This document shows positions 1 to 11,308 of a stretch of 64,000 nucleotides of DNA, in pieces; within the stretch, counting starts at the first letter, position 1, and each line of letters opens with the position of its first letter. Source of the stretch: Cyclina sinensis (taxonomy: Eukaryota; Mollusca; Bivalvia; Venerida; Veneridae); the NCBI GenBank assembly GCA_012932295.1, contig JAAONU010000019.1, forward strand, positions 29,172,913-29,236,912, written 5' to 3'. A program made the position numbers and the translations under genes. A model generated the notes under the pieces. The model made no database searches. It saw nothing but the letters and a program-made list of their open reading frames with translations, and was not told where the DNA came from.

Positions 1-267
1 CTCATTCTGTCCGTTGCTTTGGAAAACAGCCAAAGCCAAATATTTTACAAACAATTAAGAAATTGCATGGTCTGAACTCCATCAAAGATCAATCATCATT
101 AAAATTAGTCCCGGAGATTCAGTCCATTCAGCATAGTACATAATTCACCTATATAATGGAAGAAACTAAACAAATCTCATCAAATATCATCTTACAAAAC
201 AACATAGAAGTCTAAATTATCGAGTCCTCTGATTAAAACGCACGCAAGGCAAACAACATTCGTGCTT

Positions 268-1038
268 TTAGTTGTGCCAGGGTGTCCAGGTTTTCTTACA
301 TCCTATTGGAGGTAGGAGATCTTGTTTCTTCAAACTCCTGTCTTTTGGGTTTTTCTCTATTCCCTCTGCGCTTTGATCATCTATTTGTTTGTCTTTATTT
401 TGTTTCATTAAAGTTTTCATTAAAGCTATCATTTCAGTTTGTCCTCTTTGTAGGTCTTCTTGAACTTTCCCAAGTGTCTCTTTCATATCATCCATTTTTT
501 TATTCATGGTGTTCATGTCTTGTCCCGTTTCTTGTGTCTGTTTGGTTATTACTTCGTCTTTTTCTTTCATATCCTTTTCAAGGCTATCAATCTGTTCTTT
601 AAGCTTTTCAATTTCTGCTTCATAGCTTTGCGTTTTATCCGATTCCAAGTCAGTTTCGTTTTCTTTTGTTCGTTCTAATTCTTCGATTTTTGTTTTTAAA
701 TCTTTATTTTCTTTCTCAAGGATCTGTAACTCCTCTTTCAGTTTCTTAATTTCTTCTTTATATTGAATTTCTTTCATACTTATTTCTGTTTCTAGATATG
801 CGTTCTTCGCTGTTACTTTGTCATACTCTTTGTTCAAAGACTGCTTTTCTCTTTCAAACTGCCTTTTCATCTGTTCTTTTGTTTTCTGGAAGTCTTTATT
901 TGTCTTATCTATCTTTTCCCTCAAACTTGATATCTCTATAGCCATTTTCCTATTCATGGAATAAAGGGCGTCCTCGTGTGCACGTTTGTTCGAAAAACCT
1001 CTACTATAGCCAGCTCCGACAATAGCATATCCAGAACT
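268..1038 (-). CDS. C-terminal exon of a coiled-coil protein, copy A
   Basis: I do not recognise the family. The exon is open for 256 codons from a splice acceptor (a T-rich tract ending TTTTAG, next to 1038) to a stop at 268-270. The first methionine codon (955-957) is probably not the start: the frame stays open another 27 codons upstream to the acceptor, and the paralogue at 40430-41218 has TTG instead of ATG there yet keeps the upstream peptide. The first ~25 residues are Gly/Ser-rich (GYAIVGAGYSRG). About 180 residues of charged heptad-like Lys/Glu-rich coiled coil follow, then a basic tail ending KKTWTPWHN. Upstream exons would lie beyond 1038 but I could not identify them. A coiled-coil tail of a larger protein, for example a GIMAP-type GTPase, is possible but unsupported. 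Both copies are intact, which argues for selection or fairly recent duplication. Confidence 0.6.
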   Translation of the reverse strand, partial: SSGYAIVGAGYSRGFSNKRAHEDALYSMNRKMAIEISSLREKIDKTNKDFQKTKEQMKRQFEREKQSLNKEYDKVTAKNAYLETEISMKEIQYKEEIKKLKEELQILEKENKDLKTKIEELERTKENETDLESDKTQSYEAEIEKLKEQIDSLEKDMKEKDEVITKQTQETGQDMNTMNKKMDDMKETLGKVQEDLQRGQTEMIALMKTLMKQNKDKQIDDQSAEGIEKNPKDRSLKKQDLLPPIGCKKTWTPWHN

Positions 1039-1885
1039 CTAAAAACCAAGGTCTACACTTCAACATTAAGTTCCAAGAAGGTGATATGACTTAGAAATAA
1101 AGATGCATATCTGTGTGATGAGTGCATAAGTTGCTTTAAAATTTACATTAGACTTAAGACATTCAAGAACGTTTTTAAATTCTATCAATGTCACCTATAA
1201 AAGTTATAATTACATATATTTCGAATTAAATGATAGAGGGAAAAATTATATCCTTAAAACAGAATTGCCCTCTCTGTCCGCTAGACTGACACTGATATTG
1301 ACAATTGTTGCGCATTTCCGTGATTTATTTCTATGTCGAGCAATTAACTTTATACTGGAAACCTGATTGTGACGTTTTTTGTCATGAATCGTAATTCGAA
1401 AGTTAGAAGTATATACGTTGTCATTTTAATCATAACACATGATAAAGTTATGTTCAAACGAAAAAAAATCTCAGTTCATTCTTTGTTTTTGTTTAAAAGA
1501 TAATCCACATACGCACCGAATTTTAACTGATAAAAGTAGTGAATCTGTTACCGTTCTATATGGATTCAAGAGAATAATGGAGTTCAAGTGCATACCATTC
1601 AGAAGCCCTTGATTTAAGTGTTTTGTAGGAATACCTTCAGCTTTAAAGTTTCAGAAAACGGTCTTTCAAGAAAGGTTGCCGTCATGTTTTAAGAAAATTA
1701 GTATTTCTTCAGAAATATATTTACAGAATTGTGGCAGTAAAAAGTAAATTCTTGTATTACTGATTTTTGTCAGTATCAGTAAAATACTTTTTAAGTGTTA
1801 TCCAAAGTGGAATATAAAAATTCTAATAATAATTGTGACTTGAAATTTCTTTCCAATGTTGTGTGAGTATAAAAGCGTAGCAAAT

Positions 1886-3300
1886 ATTGGCCCTGGATCG
1901 CTCACCTGAGTACCATGTCTGTGGATCTGTTAAGAAAACGTCAGAAGCCATATTATAAATTCTAATTGAAGATTTTCAAAAATCACATATTTTATACAAA
2001 TAGAACCCATGACACAAAGGCAAAATTTGAACCAGCAGCTCATGAAAAAATGTCATTTGAAGCAAAATGTTGACTTTTTTCAGCTATGGCTGCCATTTTA
2101 TGCAATGGAGTGGAACAATTTGAGCAATTTAAATAAGGCGATATATGAATAATTTCCTGTGAAATTAAATGGGAAAGAAACCTTCCTGTTCAAAGCCAAA
2201 TGTCTTTTGTATTTTTCTTTTCTTTTTAAGCTCGGGCGCGGCCTATGTGTAACTGAGTGGAATCTTTTAGTAAAGTTAAAAAAAAGAAATATATAGATTT
2301 GGTACAAAAACCCTTTTGGTTGAGGAGGAGAATGTATTTGAAATTTTAGCACTTGCAACCTTTAAATGCAACGGAGCAGAACTGTTTTAGAAAAGGGCAG
2401 TATATGAAACATTTCTATAAAGTTTGATGAAAAGCTGTTTGTAAAGAGATGTTATTAGAAGCAAAATATTTACAAAAAAATATTTTTAGCTCCGGTGGTC
2501 ATTTTGTGCAAAACAGCATAACGATTTTAGCAATTTTAATTGGGGAAGAGACAGTTCTGTGAAATTTGATGGTAAATTACTTTGCAGCTTAAGAGATAAT
2601 GTTGTTTGATTTTTTTTAGCTTTTGTGGCCCTTAGATGCATTGGAGCTGAACTGTTTGAGCAATTTAGAAAGGGACAAAATATAGAAGATTTCTGTTTAG
2701 GTTGGTTGAAAATAGCCTTGAGGTTTGTGATAAAAGGTCATTTGAGGCCAAAACTGGGATGAGAATTTTTTAAGCTCTGGTGGCCATTTTGTAGAAAATG
2801 ACTTTGCAGATCAGGAAAAACGTTGTTTGATTTTTTTCTAAATTTAGCTTTTGCAGCCCTTATGTGCAAAAGGAGCGCAGTAGTTTGAGCAATTTATAAA
2901 AATAACATGCAATATTAGAAACATTTCAGTTAAAAAAGTTTGGTTTAAAATGGCCTTGGCGTTTGTGCGGTAGTATAATTTGAAGTCAAATATTGATGAA
3001 AATCTATTTTCAGCTCTGGCGGCCATTTTGTGCAATGGTGTGAATCCACTTAAATAATTTTAAAGTTTAGGCGGAATGTTGTTTGATTTCTTTCTGTTTT
3101 TAGCTTTTGCAGTCCTTGTGTGCAATGGGGCGGATTTTAGAAAATAACAATATAAGGAATATTTCAGTCAAGTTTATTTAAAAATGGCAGAGGAATTTAG
3201 AGGAGATGTCATTAAGAGCCGAGTTTTTTACGGAAATCTATTTTACTTATGGCCATTTTGTTCAACACAACCATTTGAGCAATTTAATAGAGAACTGTTT
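1886..3300 (-). repeat. Core repeats of a family I element, copy A
   Basis: The block begins with the reverse complement of a family I 3' terminus (TGGCCCTGGATCGCTCACC) whose hairpin is cut off. It continues as degenerate repeats of roughly 130-160 bp in which phrases such as GGCCATTTTGTGCAA, TTTGAGCAATTTA and AACATTTCTGT recur about eight times. The same block, with a fuller terminal hairpin, occurs at 52567-54150. The 5' end was not found, so this copy is truncated. Short open frames inside it (for example 2098-2358 and 2844-3035) are chance openings in repeat DNA. Confidence 0.6.
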
Positions 3301-3318
3301 GAGGAAAGTTTAAAAACA

Positions 3319-3590
3319 TAGCATGGAAATCAGAAAAATGAACAGCTGTCATGGAATCAGTACAAATGTTATAGTGCTAAGGTCATGGAATTGAGTAAAT
3401 GTCATAGAAATCGGAAAAATGAACAGCTGTCATGGAATCAGTACAAAAGTTAGAGTGTTAAGGTCATGGAATTGAGCAAATGTCATAGAAATCAGAAAAA
3501 TGAACAGCTGTCATGGAATCAGTACAAAAGTTAGAGTGCTAAGGTCATGGAATTGAGTAAATGTCATAGAAATAGCATGGAAATCAGAAA
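3319..3590. repeat. 81-bp tandem repeat, about 3.3 copies
   Basis: AACAGCTGTCATGGAATCAG starts at 3341, 3422 and 3503, an exact 81-bp period. The repeat ends just before GTGACCTTGCGG. In duplication copy B the same junction (around 53670) has no such array, so the expansion is specific to copy A. Confidence 0.9.
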
Positions 3591-3631
3591 AGTGACCTTG
3601 CGGTTAGGGTGGGGATGCCGTTTGTGTTTTT

Positions 3632-4964
3632 AGCTCACCCGAGCACAACGTGCTCATTTGAGCTATTGTGATCGCATTATGTCCGTCTTGCTTTAGTGCT
3701 TGTCAGGAATATTTCCTTGCATAAGCTCAACCCAAGTTGGTCAAATAATTCAGTTTCAGAAACTACAATACCTAAAGCTTAAATTTTTTGTTTGTTGTAT
3801 AATCTAGAGGTCCTCTACCAAACTTTTTCAAATTATGTGCCTGGGGACAAAATTGGCCACGCCCTAGTGGTCACATGTTTTACAAAGAAATGTATAGTTA
3901 AACTTGAAGAATCTTCTCTTAAATCACATGGTCCTTAGTTCTAAACTTTGCACAAAGTATTGTCTAGTAGACGTCTACCAAGATTTTTCAAATTATGTCC
4001 CTTAAGTCAAAATTGACCCCACCCTTGGGATCACTTGGGGTCATAGAGGCATATATAGGGAAAATTCAAAACTATTCTTGTCCTAAACTTCTATAATTGG
4101 GGATTTGATATTTGGCATAGGTTGACATAGAGCTCCTTTAGGGTCATATATGGCTCCACCCCAGGGGTCACTTGATTAAATAAAGGCTTATATAGGGAAA
4201 CCTTGGAAAATCTTCTACTATGAAACCAGAAGGCCTATTGCTTAATTATTTTGCCTGGAATATCATCTAGAAATCCTCTGCCAAGATGGTTCAAATGATG
4301 CTCATGTGTTAAAACTGACCCCACCACATGGGTCACTTTATTTTTGTAAAGACTTCCATAAAAATATTTAAAAAATTCTTATAATAGCTACAAGGCCTAG
4401 TGTTATGATATTTGATGTGTAACCTGGCCTAGTAGACCTCTACTAAGTTTGTTAAAATCTTTGCCCTGGGATCAAAATTCACCATGTCCCTGGGTCATCA
4501 GGGCTAAAAGTAGACTTTTCAAATTTTTGCCATAGAGACTTAGTTTATTGGCTGTTATCTTACATAGTTGGCATAAAAGCACATTGCATGAATCAGTGTC
4601 ATTTTTGTCAAGGTCAAAGTCACCGAGGCTAAAATAGATTTTTGTACTTTTCCCCGTGGAGTTTTCTTTACTTGAGATATTTGGAACCAATATCTTCGGT
4701 AGTTGGTATGTAAGTTCCTTGCCTGGACCTCTACCCTTAGTTGGGTTTTAGATCACATGGTTAAGGTCAAGGTCACCGCAAATAATTAAAGATTTTTCTA
4801 CTTTCAGTATTAGGTTCTTTATTTATTAACTGATATTTTAGATAAAAGGTTTGTAGGCACTTACAAATTTCAAACAATGTAATACTGCTTCTGACATCTG
4901 CAGAACAGAAAACCCATAGAAAAAGGACTCAGGAGAGCAATCCAGGGCTATCATGGACCTCTTG
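3632..4964 (+). mobile_element. Helitron/Helentron-like non-autonomous element, family I
   Basis: The 5' end is a nested palindrome: AGCTCA (3632-3637) pairs with TGAGCT (3659-3664), and GAGCAC (3641-3646) pairs with GTGCTC (3650-3655). The interior has degenerate repeats of about 140-200 bp, first a CTACCAAG...TTCAAAT...GGTCA type, then an AAGGTCAAGGTCACC type near 4610-4790. The 3' end has GGAGAGC (an imperfect inverted copy of the 5' GCTCACC), then an imperfect hairpin at 4944-4960 and CTTG at 4961-4964. The left flank is five Ts and the right flank is four Ts. The paralogous empty site in copy B (53691-53705) has nine Ts between the same GTG and CTA, so insertion was precise, between two Ts, with no target duplication. 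No protein is encoded. This fits the published description of Helentron-derived non-autonomous elements; the assignment is inference from structure. Confidence 0.65.
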
Positions 4965-7900
4965 TTTTCTAAATTTAAACATTGACTCATCTTGTAGCGA
5001 TGTATAGATTGATGTTAGTACAAACCTCGGTATCTATGTCGATGCGGTGTGCCATCTTTGAACTTCTCTTGGTAATTTAACCTGTCAAAATAAAGAACTA
5101 AAGAAATCTAAAATCTTGAACGTGCTAACAGAATATATAGCCAAGAAATTGATGGATCCCTGACCCTTCACATTTCCATGATTTAACTAAGAAGTACATT
5201 TATATTTTCACCACAAACAAGTACATAACAAAAAAGCGCATAGTAATGTTTGTGTATAAAGCCTATTGTCATAAGATTCAAGGGTCATGCTGTGGATCCA
5301 TGAATTTCTACAAACACTTACAACAGACACTGATTACAAATTACAATTTGGGTTTGAAGGAAATATAATTTTGAAACGGTTTGTATGTCTGACCAAAATT
5401 CGTGACCACTCGGGTGAAAAAAATAGCCACAGTGGCATAATTTTTTTTCTATATGTCTACTTGAAAATCCTGTAAACTCTAGGCCTTATGCTTTTGAACA
5501 TGACGAAATTAAAAGGCTTATCATTTCGTTTTGCAACCAGATTAATGCAATGGAATAACTTGTGGAGCGTCATGTACGGAATATCCATGGAAAGATTTTT
5601 TAACTTTCAGTCGGGTGTATAGGAGATATAACTGAAAGCAAATTGTTGACGTGTGACACACTTACGCAGGACAACGGACAGATCACAAAAGCTCGCATTG
5701 AGAACGTTGGATACAGGTGCAGGAAAATTGAAAAAGATAATCAGAAAACTGTTCCTTTGAACTTCTTATGTTTGCCCATAAAAATCATAACTAGTGGGGG
5801 TAGTTTTCTCAAGTTTTCGCCTGGAGCTTAGATATATGGTATGTAATATCGTCTAGGTGACGTCTACTTAGAGTGTTCAAATCATGTCCCTCGGGTTCAA
5901 GTTGGTCCCATCTTACGATCAGTTGACCTATTGACATATGGCCTTACTTGTTAACTACAGAGTTGGACCCTTTATACAGTTCTGCATGTGGATTTCATTT
6001 TTATGTTATAGAAACTAACTTGAAACATTATGCAGATTTGAATGCCGATTTCAGTCTTGACTGTGGCTGATCTAGATGTTTAACTGCTTTCTAATTTTTG
6101 AGTTACAGTGATTAAATTTGACCCATATACATGTATACAATTGTACGCTGTTGAGCTCTTTTGTTTAGTTTGAAATACTGTTTGGTTGCTAAATATTACG
6201 GTTTAATCAAGTCCATTTATTGAAATCAGGGTATGACTTGCAATTTGTATTTCGCCATGCAAGATAGAAACAATATTTGTGGAAGTTGGGACTGACACCA
6301 TTTATGTGCAACCCTATATACAATGCCTTTTAATAACGAAGTACTCCTCCAAACAATAAGATAGTCGTATAGTCGATGTGCTTTGTGGTTGTGTTAACCT
6401 TTTATCACTAATTCCTTTATTTTCTCAAAAATATATATCTTATCTGTCTCATTTAGTGCAGTTGTTGATATATCTATAGAAAAAATGCCAGTTACAACTG
6501 AAGCTACAGTTATGTAAAGAAAAACTGATCTATACATAAATATTGATTATAATTTTGGCAACTTGACAGTATTAGTTGTTTTTGAAAAAAATGTTAATAA
6601 AGCCTATTTATCAATAAAAATATATTGCCTCTTATATCCTCAAAACGACATAAAAATAGACTGCTTTAAAAGCAAACCATTGTTAACGAATAGTATATAT
6701 TACCTGAAATATAACATTAAAAAAGTCTAAGACTTTTACATTAACTATAATAAAAACAGTGATTATTAACTAAATATACATGTATTTGAAAAAAGGTCCT
6801 ATCCAAAAGTAAATGGTCAAACAAAAGTTAAACGCACTTCCCTTCAGTCATGTTTGGACTGTATTTATCATTATTGTTGTTGTTGTCAGTGTTGTCGTTG
6901 TCTTTGATTTTAAAAGCATGTTTCGAAAACAAAATATATTTTAAACTTATGTTATTAAATAAAAGCAATTTTCATTGAATTTTAGAAAAAAAAATGATTA
7001 AGGAATGAATCTCTTAAAAATAAATTCGTGATTAAAAATGTAATTCTTTTTTAGAAAATAATCATTGCGTTTTTTACTTGTGTTTACGAAACGTTATTGA
7101 ATGAAAAAGAATATTATTTCGTACTGAAGACAGTCATTCGCTGATTCTTTTCATAAAAAGTTCATGAAAAAAATAATCAAGAAAGAATGTCTAGAAAACT
7201 CTTCTTTACCTTAAATTTATGGGTCACATCAGCTGGATGACTACTGTCACCTGAAGGAAATATAAAAGTCCCCTACTAGTGATCTGTCAGTTAAAAATTG
7301 TAAAGTGACAGTGAATTTTCTTTAAGCACTTTCTGAGTTAAGACCTGTCTAAAATTCATTATTCACTGAATAACAAAAGTAAATTTTGCAATTTATCTGT
7401 GTTAATTCCAAAAGACTACTGAAAGTGTGACATTTGAGAAAATTCTAAAACATACCTTTACTGAAACAGAAAATAGATGCTCTGTCTAATAAACATACGC
7501 TTCAAATGAAAAACAGGCTATAACGTTTCGAGTAATTTTAGATTAGTTCATGGGACTTAACACAAGATTACATGGTCAAAGCGCGGAAAGCACTGAAATT
7601 GTTCGGTACTGAAAACAGACATAAGGTTTGAAAACTAAAAAGTCCTTAATGTAACAACATTTGTTAAGCAAATTTACTGACTTCAAAGCAATCTTTGAGC
7701 TGATCAGAGGCATTTTCGGCACAAATGATATAACAGAGACATAGGAATTATATTGAAAAACAAAACTTTATTATGCATATTTTTTTCTTAAATCAGTCAC
7801 ATTAGTAAATATCAAGGTTAACTGGTGTGAGAACCAGGTTTGTTTTTAACATAGAATATACATCGTGCAAAACTGTAAGAAAGAAAGTACAGGGTTGAAT

Positions 7901-7972
7901 TCAGGAGCTATTTGTCAATAAAACATGCATTGAGGCTATTTCCTAACAGCAATTTGGTCACGTTTCATTGCA
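4965..7972. other. No gene recognised; rest of duplication copy A
   Basis: To 7575 this is non-coding sequence shared with 54270-58695. It includes a fragment of family I core repeat at about 5820-6130 (GTCTAGGTGACGTCTACTTA, then a GGTTCAAGTTGGTCCCA type phrase). From 7576 to 7972 the similarity to copy B ends and no feature is visible. Short open frames at 5287-5475 and 5643-5831 are not preserved as frames in copy B and are not supported. Confidence 0.5.
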
Positions 7973-9890
7973 TAATGGCCCTAAATCACTCACCTGAGTG
8001 CAGTTGCTAAGGAGTCTTTACTCCCATTATGGGATCAGGTTGCTTCAGTGAAAACAGGTATAAAATTATATGCAGAAATAATAAATAATAATCATCTTTT
8101 ATATGTAAAAAATCGAAGGGCCATATCTCAGTGAAAATTCATTGGACTGAACAAAACAATGACAAGCACATTATTATTAAATAAATCTGACATTTAGTTA
8201 CTTAGAAATAGCTTCACAAATTTATGTATTAAGAAAAGAATCAAAGGTAGAGGTCTAAGCAATGTATCTACATAACAAAATATCTAAGTTATCAGTCCAC
8301 TAATGAAGGCTTTATAACTAGAAGTAGAAAATATTTTTGTAGCCTTGGTAACCATGACCCAAGTGAATGGTAGAGGTTCATGGAAAGTGCCTATTACCCA
8401 CATATTTAAAACATTGATCAATAAATAAAGGCATTATAAAAGAAAGAAGAACTTTTGTTTTCAACCTTGGTGACTTTAACCATAGTGACCTTAAACATCA
8501 CTCAGTGGTAGAGGTCTATGCATACATAGACATATATAGCATACATACCAAATATGTAATAAATCGGTCAATAAAAGAAGGCTCCATAACAAAAAGTAGA
8601 AACATCTATTTGTAGCCTTTGTGACCTTGACCTTGACCACAGTGAATGGTTGCAGTTCAAAAAGGTGCCTAAAAACCAAGTATCTTAAATATCAGTCAAA
8701 AAATAATGGCTCGATGACAGAAAGTAGAAAAATCTATTATTATACTCGGCGACCTAGACCTTGATTAAGTGACCCAAATTCCACTTAAGGGAAAAGGTTA
8801 ATGTAAGAAACCTTTGTACCAATTATCAAAGATATTGGTAAATAAATAAAAGTTCTGTGAGGTTTAGTAGATAAATCTATTTTAGCCTCGGCCACCTTAA
8901 CCCTGATTTAATTGAGGACATTATGCAAGGTGGCTTATACCAATTATATAAAATATCAATCAATAAATAAAGGCTCTATTACAAAAGAAATGATGAATCT
9001 CTATTTAGCCTTAGAGACCATGACTTTGACCCTGTGACCTGAAACTCCACCTAATGGCAGGGGTCGTTGTACGTTACCTACATACTAAATATCTCAGATA
9101 TCGATCAATAAATTAAGACTCTATGGGGATAAGTATAAAAATCAATTTAAGCCTCAATGACCTTATCCTTGACCTAAGTAAATGGTCATGCAGGGTCCCT
9201 ATTATAACTTAGTATCTGAGACATCAGTAAATAAAGGTCTATGATAAAAATTTGAAAGGTCTGTTTTTAGCCTTGGTTACCCCGGGTGCAGGGCCAATAT
9301 TTGACCCAAGTGCCATGATTTTAACAATCTTGGTAGACGTCTACTAGGTCATGATATACATCAAACATCTTTACCCTAGGCCTTATGTCTCCTGACATAA
9401 TGATTTTTAATGTTGTTTTTCTATGCAAGTTTTTACAAAATTAAGTGACCCATGTGACAGAGTCACTTTTGACCACAAGAGCATCGTTTGAAAGACTCCA
9501 AGATGATGCTCCATGCAAAATATCTATGCCCTAACCTTGTGGTTTCATAGAAGAAGATTTTCCCTACATGTATATAACGCTTCATTTAATCAAACGACCA
9601 TGGGGTAGAGCCATTTATGACCCTCAGAGCATGATTTGAACAGACTTTGTAGAGAAGCTCTAAGTGAACCTGTAAGCCAAATATCAAATCACAAGGCGCA
9701 GTAGTTTCAGACAGGATTTTTTAAAAGTTTTCCCTATAAATGCCTATATTTAATCATGTTGCAGCTGGGACAGGGCCAATTTAGATCCAAGGGCAATGAT
9801 TTGAACAAACTTGGTAAAGATCTACTGTACAATGCTACAAGCAAAAGTGCGTTTCATTAAAATTTCTGAGACAAAATTTGATCCTAAGTG
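7973..9890 (-). mobile_element. Family I tandem-repeat element, minus orientation
   Basis: The left end (ATGGCCCTAAATCACTCACC) is the reverse complement of a family I 3' terminus with a damaged hairpin. From about 8280 to 9280 there are seven or eight degenerate repeats of about 130-165 bp, each with an AATAAATAAAGGCTCTAT-like phrase and a GACCTTGACC-like phrase. From 9290 to 9880 a second repeat type appears, the reverse complement of the CTACCAAG/GGTCAAAATTGGCC type seen in 3720-4450. It is longer than the element at 3632 and has both repeat types in the expected order for the opposite orientation. The 5' palindrome was not found, so the right edge is approximate. No coding capacity. Confidence 0.55.
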
Positions 9891-10834
9891 AATGTTTTTC
9901 TCTCACGTTTCAACAGAATTCCTAAGATTTTTCTTAATTGCAAAGCGCTCCTATCTTAAGTAACCTTGAAAAATATGCTAAATATGTCGGACTATCTATA
10001 GGAAAACCTTTTCGAAAGGAAGGAACATCGATCAGTTGTTTCGACCAGAAGTGAGCTCGAACTTGACAGTACAGATTTCATTTCTTTACACTCTGGTTCA
10101 TGATATATGTTAACATGAACTGACTGTTTCTTATTTGTTCTGAAGCACAGTTCACTGTACATGTTATGGTCGGTGTATTCAACGGAATAAATGTTTTGGC
10201 ATGGGTGGAAGATACAAGCATATCATTTTCTATCTAGCCTAGTAAATTTGGTGTTGACGGTTTGACCCATTTTATAGACATTTTTTTATTAATGTAAAAC
10301 CGTAACGCCTATTTTTAACTGTCATTTTTGTGCACTGAAAATATAGCGAAAACACTGCCGGTAGTTTTGATCGATTTTTTCTGTTAAAATACAAATTAAT
10401 CTTCAATTTCCACCAAACTTCGAAAGAACATATATTAAATTACTATTCTAGTAAAAAAAACTTCGTAAAGTTCTGTCGCCCTAAATTGCACTCAAAATTT
10501 TTTACCGCAGCAAAATAAGGATGACGTCACCTTAAAATAATCATACTGTGAAAACTAGAAGGAAAATCACAGTGTTTAACGGGTTATGATGGAGTTCGCT
10601 TTCTATTTTCAAATGTACAGTTTTGATTTGTAAATATTTGAGTATTATTTATTGCTTATTTTAATGAGTTCACGGCTTTCAATGTATTTAATTTAGAGTG
10701 AATTAAAATGCACGAGAAAACGACAGATTTCTGGATACCTCTATAACGCTGTGGCTAATGTTTATCTATGCACCGAAAACCTCATTCCAGGTTACATACA
10801 ACTTAATCAAATCCTACAGTATTTCAATGTAACA
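9891..10834. other. No gene recognised
   Basis: AT-rich sequence with no convincing open frame. The last ~95 bases (from about 10740) match the left part of the interspersed repeat at 34556-35010. Confidence 0.4.
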
Positions 10835-11308
10835 TAGGTCAGAAAGTCCTATTTATTTCTCCATGGACTTACATTATAAATACAGTGTACAGGGACCCCT
10901 GCCAAATTTACAATAAAAAGTGTTGGCATATAATTTTTTTTCTGTTGTTACATTAGCATCTAATAAACCAAAAAATGGTGTTTTAACATGGGCAAATCCA
11001 ATCCATTTTCTCACAATGTTTTACTGAAGGCACCTACCCCTCAAATCGGGATGAAATTTAGTCATCTTAACCGCACTGAGGTGCTCTTTTCTAAAATGCA
11101 GATTTTAACGTACTATTTCAGCAGAATCTCTCATGAAATATTCCAAAATGTGCAAAAAGCATTGCTTTTCATTTTTAGAATAATAATTTTCATTTGTAAA
11201 CATTTACTTTTTAACCAATCAGGTTGCAGTCTCATTTACTCTTACGGTTTTCCCTGTACTTTATTCAGCCAATCCAGAAGCCGGAAAGAATTAGGATCCG
11301 CTGACCTA
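10835..11308. mobile_element. 0.47-kb TIR element, left copy
   Basis: A 470-bp unit with imperfect terminal inverted repeats: the left end GGTCAG...TCCTA...TTTC is matched by the reverse complement of the right end, GGTCAG...TCCTA...TTTC, about 18 of 26 positions. It is flanked on both sides by the dinucleotide TA (10835-10836 and 11307-11308), as in Tc1/mariner-type MITEs. A nearly identical copy lies at 12961-13434; only about five differences were seen by eye. The 120-codon open frame starting at 10988 lies inside the repeat, has no recognisable domain and ends in a different place in the second copy. It is probably not a gene. Confidence 0.6.

Larger units (their letters stand above)
1..7575. 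repeat. Segmental duplication, copy A
   Basis: This block matches, in the same order and orientation, 40115-41455 followed by 52567-58695. Anchor points seen directly are the coiled-coil exon (268-1038 against 40430-41218), its flank near 1740-1880 against 41340-41455, the core-repeat block from 1886 against 52590 onward, and the stretch from about 4980 to 7575 against 54270-58695. Copy A starts before the window. It carries an element at 3632-4964 and an 81-bp array at 3319-3590 that copy B lacks. It lacks about 11 kb found at 41456-52570 and about 0.55 kb corresponding to 53710-54265. Divergence is moderate, with many substitutions and indels, so the duplication is not recent. Outside the exon no gene was recognised. 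Confidence 0.85.

Noticed and set aside
282..678. Plus-strand frames of 106 and 72 codons with hydrophobic, Phe-rich products.
   Set aside because: They are antisense shadows of the minus-strand coiled-coil exon; the same occurs at 40394-40858 in copy B.
3319..3590. CRISPR-like array of three regular units.
   Set aside because: The whole 81-bp unit is repeated, with no unique spacers, in a eukaryotic context.
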